From Blepharisma japonicum (taxonomy: Eukaryota; Ciliophora; Heterotrichea; Heterotrichida; Blepharismidae), in contig CATKHK010000004.1 of NCBI GenBank assembly GCA_949751835.1, positions 62,001 to 126,000 of the forward strand: DNA of 64,000 bases, given 5' to 3'. Below the pieces are notes generated by a model. The model did no database searches. It saw only the letters and a list, made by a program, of their open reading frames with translations, and was not told where the DNA came from. Of the stretch, positions 57,972-64,000 are shown piece by piece (position 1 is the first letter of the stretch; each line of letters starts with the position of its first letter). The translations under genes were made by a program, and so were the position numbers.

Positions 57972-58947
57972 TATTTTAAGCAAATATTTTAATGCTTGAA
58001 AGCTTTTTGTTGTAAAAAGATTAGAAGCAAAATTTTTGTTAGCTGATTATTTTAGGAAATTAAGAAGGAAAATAATATATGAAAGAAAATTAAGCAAGAA
58101 AATGAGTATAAATCAAATCAAGTATAAAAAATTTTATCAATTGGAATAATTTGATTATAAAAAATGATAAAGGATCGAAAAATTTTATGGAATGCTTTAA
58201 AAAAGTATTCAATTCTTGAAGAAAATATGTATCGAAAAATAAAAGTAGGCATTTTCATATCTTAAAAAGCCCAAGAACAATTTGCGTTAAAATTAAAATT
58301 TCAATTTTGAAGCCAATGAAGAACTAAGTTCTTAAGGGCTAAAAAAATAGGCAGCTTTTTAATTTTGCTGAAGTGGTATCTTTAGATTGGGCGTTTCAGA
58401 CATGAATTGAGGAAAATACATACAAATTAGATTAGACAGAATTTTAAAAAAATCACTGAGAAAACTCAGAAGCCGAAGCAGTGGTCAATACTTAAAGCTG
58501 AAAATTTTCTATCAGAGAAAGGCGCAGAAGCTCAAAAACAATACAAAAGTTTTTAATAAAAATTTATTGAGCTGCAAAATAGAGCGTCTTAGTTTATGAA
58601 AGCAAAAGGTAAAAGCCCAGAAAATCCTTAAAATATGCTTAATAAAGAGAAAATCAAGACTGGTGAAGGCTTGCATGCTAGTATGATATAAAAACAGATT
58701 TGCAAGTTTTACAATAGAAGAAAGCATAAAATTAGCAAAAAGCTACATTGAAGATGAAATTAGGTCAAAATTTGATCAAAAATTAGTGATTAGAGCTAAG
58801 TTAGAAGATCAAAACCAGGAATTTTCAAGAGAAAAACAGCATATGATGGAGAAACAGAAAAAAATGAAAACAATGTTAAGCTCGCATGCTGGTAGATTAT
58901 ATGATGAGTTGTGTCTAAGGCCTTTAAGTTCGAAAACAGGAGCAAAG
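57972..58947 (+). pseudogene. Truncated Sfi1-like copy 6
   Basis: It begins at the shared breakpoint and covers the parent to its 3' end, with small indels that break the frame. The parent's 3' flank follows to about 59070, as in copy 2. Its 3' part is very close to the parent (SHAGRLYDELCLRPLSS). Confidence 0.85.
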
Positions 58948-59147
58948 ATAATAAACTAAATCCCTATTTTAAGCTCTGAGATATTAATCAATATTTTAGG
59001 TTTCTGCCATTCTAAAAGATCTCAGGATTAATAGTGTGATATAGATTCTTTAAATTCTGTGGGCAAGAAGAATGAACATAGCACTTCTCCTGTGCTTGAG
59101 AAATTAAAGATAAACACTAGGTATTAAAATTTTTATTACTACATAAA

Positions 59148-59364
59148 TTATATTTCCACATGAAATGCGCTGAAATGGTTACTCTTTGACTCTAAATCTC
59201 ATATTTTACAAGAGTGATTTTCAAAGGGAAAGTAATTCTTCAAGGGTCTCAATCCAGAGTTCATATACAAATATCTCTCATTGTTTATTCCAATTTCATC
59301 TATATATCCATTCTGTCCATAGGCTTTGAATTTGGCCAAATAACAACTATTGGCATACAAAGGA
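59148..59364 (-). pseudogene. Gene fragment of unknown origin inside array unit 5
   Basis: This is a minus-strand frame of about 72 codons ending in TAA: NCPLYANSCYLAKFKAYGQN, GYIDEIGINNERYLYMNSGL, FPFENHSCKIWDLESKSN. It is the counterpart of the fragment in unit 2 and differs from it by a 6-bp in-frame loss. Upstream the frame closes at once. The family is not recognised. The rest of the gap 58948-59525 is AT-rich flank. Confidence 0.5.
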
Positions 59365-59525
59365 CAATTTTTTTACAATAATATTAAAACCACATTTCCC
59401 TGTTATATGAGCAAGAAAAATAGCCTAATAATAATTCACAAATAATTAAAATTTAAAATATAAAATTATAAATCTACTTTAATGAAAAATCAAATACACA
59501 GAGGATTTTATGCCTATTCAAAAAA

Positions 59526-62264
59526 TTAATTATAGTGAAGTTGTCGCTTCAAAGAATATATCTTGTTGTGGCATCTTCCAAGTTGATACACTTTTTGATG
59601 CTTTGAATATAGACTTTGAAGCCTGTTTCTAAATCTCTCGAGAGGCAAATTTCAATTTCCGGCTCTATTCAAAAAGGCCATCTGATTTTGACTGATTCCC
59701 GTTAAAAATAAGCAAAAAATTGCTGACTCAAGCTCTGCTCCTCCTTCATTAGCAATCTTTAAAATCTTTTTTTTCTGCTTTCCTGGTATCCCTTTATAGA
59801 GCGTTTCATGAGTTGGCGTTTTTCTGGAGATGTCATAAAATCCTGGTTCCATTTTCCTTATATGATGTGCAAGCTCATGCAAAAATATTACTTTTTGTGC
59901 ACAAATGCTTATTTGCTCATTATTATTATATTTGGAGTTAATAAGAATATCCCCTCCAAAAATTGTGACACCTGCTAAATTATCTGGTAATGAAGCGAAA
60001 TAAACTTGTTCATAATAGGGCTTCGTATTATCGAATTTTAGATTAATTTTGCTGAATCCTTCAGCAACTACATTTGATTTAATCAGGCCTTTAAAAGTAT
60101 CTATTTGATTGTGATTAGGTTGAGTTATTTGGTTTGAAATTATTCTTATTACAAACGAATTTGTTTCTGCCATAAAATTTACAGCTTTTTCAGTGCGTTT
60201 TAAGCTTAGGTTAAATAAATTTTTGAGTTGTGAAAGTAGCCATTTTTTAACTTGAGGTTGAAATTCATTAAAAAGCATTTTTAGAATATATGATTCTCTG
60301 AAATCATTTAAAAGTTCAATAATCAAGCTATTGTCTATTTTAGGTATCAGATTATCCCAAATGCCTTTTTTATAAAAACAATTAACTCCAAGTTCCTGTT
60401 TTTCTTCTTCATTAGAATGGGATTGACTGCTTTGGATTGTTAATGAATGCAAGTTGTACAATGGGTTAGTATTTTCAAGATTATTTACGGTTTTTGCCTC
60501 TTCATTTTCTAACTTTTTTATTTCATCTTTTTCATTTTCAACTTCCTCTATTCATCTTTTCTTCCTGAAATCAGTATCTCAGAAAATTTTCATGAGAATT
60601 TTAGCACAATATTCAGGATCATTATAGTCTACATTACTTAGACTAAATCCATTAACATGATTTGAAAACAAATTATCCATCTCAAATAAATCATGCCCTT
60701 TGGTTTTATCAAGGTAATTAATTAGAAGATCAATAAATCTTATAAAATATCTTGGAGCTCTTGTGACTAAATAATCTATGTGCAGTTCTTGGAGAGCAGA
60801 TAAAAAAAAAACTTTCGAATGGTATTCTGTAATCTTTTTAAAGTTTATTAAGTCTCTTTTATCCATTTTTGCATTTGCATTTTCATTTGCTTCAATAAAC
60901 CCTGAAATCCTTTCTCAAGATTTAGGTAAAAAGTGAAAAATTAATGAAATTATTTCCGAAGTTTTAGTACCGTCCGCTATTGGGCGTGCTCTAGAATTTT
61001 CATAGGCATTCTCCAAAAATTTGAAGGCGAACTCCAGTGCTGTAGTCTCAAACTCCTCATTAAAGGTCTTGCTGGTATAATTCAATAGCAAGAGTTCTAA
61101 AATAATTTTTTCAGCATAGGAAATATCTTTATACCAGCTATCCATTTGCCACACTTTTGTGAAATATATTTCTAAAAATTTTCGATCACATGATGTGCTT
61201 TGTATTTGATATGTAGCTAGCAAACTAAATTCTTCAAGGTTTGCTCTTCATATTTTTTCTGGGAGTATCTTTAAATAATTCGAAAGCTCTGATTCCGTGA
61301 TTATAAACCCGATATTTCTTCGTTTTTTATTGTTCCAGTACCAATCGAGTATACTCATTGCTTCATTAATATATGATGACATAGCTTCTTCATCATCAAA
61401 TATTTTTTTAGCCTTTTCCATATAAAACTTTACATAAAATGAAATCAAATATTTGCTCTTAGCAAAAAACTCATATTTATCTTCTGTTTCGGAGTTATTA
61501 TTTACTTGCTTTTGAAGGATAAGTTCAAGAAAAATTTGGGATCTTATTCTTTTAATGTTTTTGATTTCATCCTTACTTTCTTTTTCTTCTTCAATTTTTG
61601 TTGTAAAGTTCATATATCGACTTAAAACAATGAAGATATACTTTCATGTTTCTTCTTTTGTAATAATCTTAACCACATCTGTTCAAAATTCTAAGGGAAA
61701 TTCAAAATTGAGATTTTCAACAAGTGTAAAACTCAAAAATTGCAAAAACCTCCTTAAGAGCAAATCGATATAAAATTCTGAGCTATTTGAAGAATTAAAC
61801 CTGAAGAAGTTTGCTTGGAAAACTGATACAATTGTTACAAACATTTCTGGTTCAAAAATTGAATTTTTTATTTTTGCAGCGAAGCAAGACAGAGTAAAAA
61901 TCTTTATTAATGCATCTATAGAGTATTCATCTCTAACGGTTGCTAACTGCATGATGAAATCTGCAAGTTTTGGTGAACACTCTTCTAATGACTTCAAAAA
62001 AACTTTATTTATCATGCTATGATAGTTTAGCATTGATCCCATGTAGTAAAAATCGCATTCTCTTTGCAAATTTTGAGCTTCAGAAGGATTCAGAAGCAGA
62101 AAATTTACAAGTTGGTCCACTTGGGAAATTTCTGATTCACTTAATGTTTGCTCATTTCACACTTCCGATGAATTTGGATCGCTTTCGAGCAATCTTGATA
62201 TTAAATTGTTCATCATTGGATACAATTGATTAGTTTCTCTTGGGGCGCTTTCAAGCATTTCCAT
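59526..62264 (-). CDS. Array peptidase-like gene, copy 5 (HELAHH present)
   Basis: There are 913 codons (912 aa), open throughout with TGA as Trp, start [17 protein letters not shown]. Like copy 1 it keeps the full zinc motif [17 protein letters not shown] and [20 protein letters not shown], and it shares with copy 1 several other residues ([35 protein letters not shown]). Copies 1 and 5 thus form one subtype at the two ends of the array, with copies 2-4 in the middle. The linker lacks one Met found in the others ([19 protein letters not shown]), which is harmless. A cytosolic zinc peptidase is inferred; substrate and inhibitor are unknown. Confidence 0.85.
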
Positions 62265-62295
62265 TAAAATTATTTATATAAAATAGCCCCATTTA

Positions 62296-63185
62296 TTTTA
62301 AGCAAATATTTTGATGCTTGAAAGCTTTTTGTTTTAAAAAGATCAGAAGCAAAATTTTTATTAGGGATCATTTTGGAATATTAAGAAGGAAAATAGTAAA
62401 TGAAAGAAAATTAAGCAAGAAAACGAATATAAATCAAATCAAGTATAAAAATTTAATAATTGGAAATCTTTGATTATAAGAAATGATAAAGGATCAAATA
62501 TTTTTATAGAGTGCTTTGAAAAAAGTATTCAATTCTTGCAGAAAAATATGTATAGAAAAGTAAAATAGGCATTTTATATCTTGAAAAGTCCAAGAGCTAT
62601 TTGCGTTAGAATTAAAAATTTCAATTTTGAAGCCAATGAAGAACTAAGTTCTTAAGGGCTAAAAAATTAGACAGCCGCTGAAGTGGTATCTTTAAATTGG
62701 GTGTTTCGGGCATAAATTGAGAAATGCAACATACAAATTAGATTAGACAGAATTCTAAAATAATCACTAAGAAAGCTTAGAAGCCTTAAACGGTAGTCAA
62801 TACTTAAAGCTTGAAAAATTTCTATCAAAGAAATGCTCAGAAGCTCAAAAACAATAAAAAAGTAAAAGCCCAGAAAATCCTTAATAAAGCGAAAATTTTG
62901 GCTGGTGAAAGCTTGCATGTTAGAATGGTATAAAAACAGAATTGCAAGTTTTACATAGAAGAAAGCAAAAAATTAGCAAAAAGCTACATTGAAGATAAAA
63001 TTCGGTCGGAATATGAACAAAAAATCAATGATTTTAGAGCTAAATTGGAAGATAAAATCAGGAATTTTTAAGCGAAAAAAGCATATGATGGCAAAACAGA
63101 AAAAAAAGAAAACAATGTTAAGCACGCATGCTGGGAGATTATATGATGAGGTGTCCAAGGCCATTAAGCCTAAAAAATTGAGATA
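62296..63185 (+). pseudogene. Truncated Sfi1-like copy 7 (divergent subtype)
   Basis: It begins at the shared breakpoint and shares its distinctive substitutions with copy 4. The frame is broken, but the last 65 codons read through (MKIKFGRNMNKKSM is a shifted frame; AGRLYDEVSKAIK marks the parental C-terminus). It is followed by the same flank as copy 4 and then the decayed sixth peptidase copy. Confidence 0.8.
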
Positions 63186-63245
63186 AAAAGTATTATAGGA
63201 GTAATAAATTAAATTTCTATTTTAAACTCTGAGAAATTAATCATT

Positions 63246-63921
63246 ACATTACTATCTATCATGTTTAATACATATTGACATAGTTTTGTCATCATCAACC
63301 ATTTTTATAGCTTTTTAAATATAAAAATTTACATAAAATGATGTCCAATATTTGCTCTTAAACTAAAGTCAAAATTGAGTTTTTTGGCAAGTGTGAAATT
63401 CAAAAATTGTAAAAACCTCCTTAAGAGAAAATCTATATATAATCCTGGGCTATCTTCTTGAATAAATCTGAAGAAGTTTAATTGGAAAAATGACATGATT
63501 ATTTCAAACACTTCTTGGCCAAAAATTAAATTGCCTATTTTTTCAGCGAAGCATGAGAGGGTAAGAATCTTAATTAATGAATCTATACAGAATTGATCTC
63601 TGATAGCTATTGATTTTATAATCCAGCTTACAAGATCTGGCAAATACGCTTCTAGCGACTTTAAAAAGCCCTCGTTTATTATGCTAGCGTAGTTTAGCAT
63701 TGATCCCATATAATAAAAACATCATTGACCTTCCAAATATTGAGATTTAGGCTTTAGAAGTACAGATTTTACAATTGTATATAAATATCTGATTCACTTA
63801 ATTTTTGCTCATTACATATTTCCGAAGAATTTGGATTACTTTGAGTAATCTTCATACTAATTTCTTATGATTTGATAAAGTTTAGGCTCTGATGTTCCTT
63901 GAGCCTTTCTAATGGTTGCAT
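63246..63921 (-). pseudogene. Decayed sixth peptidase-like copy with native upstream flank
   Basis: Only the 5' part is left. About 126 codons (63329-63709; [20 protein letters not shown], then [20 protein letters not shown]) match residues 75-200 of the other copies at clearly lower identity. They are joined by an internal deletion to a short piece matching the following segment (63265-63355). The start region near 63921 (MQPLERLKEH) is followed by early stops. Beyond it, 63922-64000 continues without any Sfi1-derived sequence, so this copy seems to keep the original upstream region of the ancestral gene. Confidence 0.75.
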
Positions 63922-64000
63922 TCGTATTATTTATGTACCCCCATTTTACTTTAAAATAATTACTAAATTATTTAGTGCTAATAGTTATTATTGATTTAAT

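Larger units (their letters stand above)
41172..63921. repeat. Tandem array: units of truncated Sfi1-like copy plus minus-strand peptidase-like gene
   Basis: The basic unit runs from within the Sfi1-like gene (about 41172), through its 3' flank, across one minus-strand peptidase-like gene, to about 20-25 bp upstream of that gene's ATG (about 45120). It then repeats. Peptidase genes lie at 42356, 46587, 50533, 55207 and 59526, with a decayed sixth at 63246. Sfi1-like pseudogenes lie at about 45127, 49357, 53308, 54190, 57972 and 62296. Spacing between peptidase stops is 4231, 3946, 4674 and 4319 bp; the differences come from deletions and from one partial extra unit (53.3-55.1 kb). All five full genes keep their frame while the Sfi1 copies do not, so selection appears to act on the peptidase genes only. 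Confidence 0.9.

Noticed and set aside
1-64000. CRISPR arrays, rRNA or tRNA genes, prokaryotic operons or ribosome binding sites
   Set aside because: Nothing of this kind was seen; the genome is eukaryotic, and the only large repeat is the gene array.

Overview
This window is protein-coding DNA from a ciliate, most likely a heterotrich close to Blepharisma. Two things show this. First, TGA is read as tryptophan throughout: conserved kinase motifs run SDI-TGA-SLGC (3063) and SLY-TGA-MAPE (39124), and many long genes stay open only if TGA is Trp, while TAA and TAG end genes. Second, coding regions are broken by 15- or 16-nt GT..AG introns; nine were found and each restores an open frame. Stentor has such introns but uses the standard code, so the pair of traits points to Blepharisma. 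No coding region shows a large insertion, so I infer somatic (macronuclear) rather than germline sequence.

From 1 to 8.2 kb lie a kinase fused to a degenerate dual-specificity phosphatase (5' end cut by the window), a metallophosphoesterase 16 bp downstream, a decayed MULE DNA transposon and a myristoylation-type RING E3 ligase. From 8.3 to 13.3 kb is a kelch protein fused to a degenerate MORC-like ATPase module, then about 2.6 kb without a recognisable gene. From 13.3 to 25.8 kb are a PERK-like eIF2alpha kinase, TCTP, a NudE-like coiled coil, another coiled-coil protein, LMBRD2, an ATG11/FIP200 homologue and a divergent tubulin-ligase-like protein with a signal peptide. From 25.8 to 36.4 kb is one intronless 3549-aa dynein-heavy-chain-like gene that has lost the AAA1 ATP site. 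From 36.8 to 40.7 kb are an ABHD4/5-like hydrolase, an FCP1/SCP phosphatase, a MAP3K-like kinase and a small basic protein.

From 40.9 kb to the end is a tandem array. It starts with an intact Sfi1-like centrin-binding gene on the plus strand. Five full-length minus-strand genes of 911-914 aa follow, all encoding one unrecognised family with a C-terminal HExxH...EGGxxLE zinc-peptidase-like domain. Each is separated from the next by a 5'-truncated, frameshifted copy of the Sfi1-like gene. A decayed sixth peptidase copy closes the array. Copies 1 and 5 keep HELAHH, while copies 2-4 carry HELEQY or HELEEH, so the array mixes putative enzymes and pseudoenzymes. The layout fits a tandem duplication that began inside the Sfi1-like gene and ended about 20-25 bp upstream of the peptidase start codon. 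As a result, every intact peptidase copy now has Sfi1-derived DNA where its promoter should be. This array is the strongest candidate for undescribed biology here.

The unique genes cover unrelated housekeeping roles (stress signalling, autophagy, cilia and cytoskeleton, lipid and phosphate chemistry). Apart from very tight spacing I see no operon-like logic.
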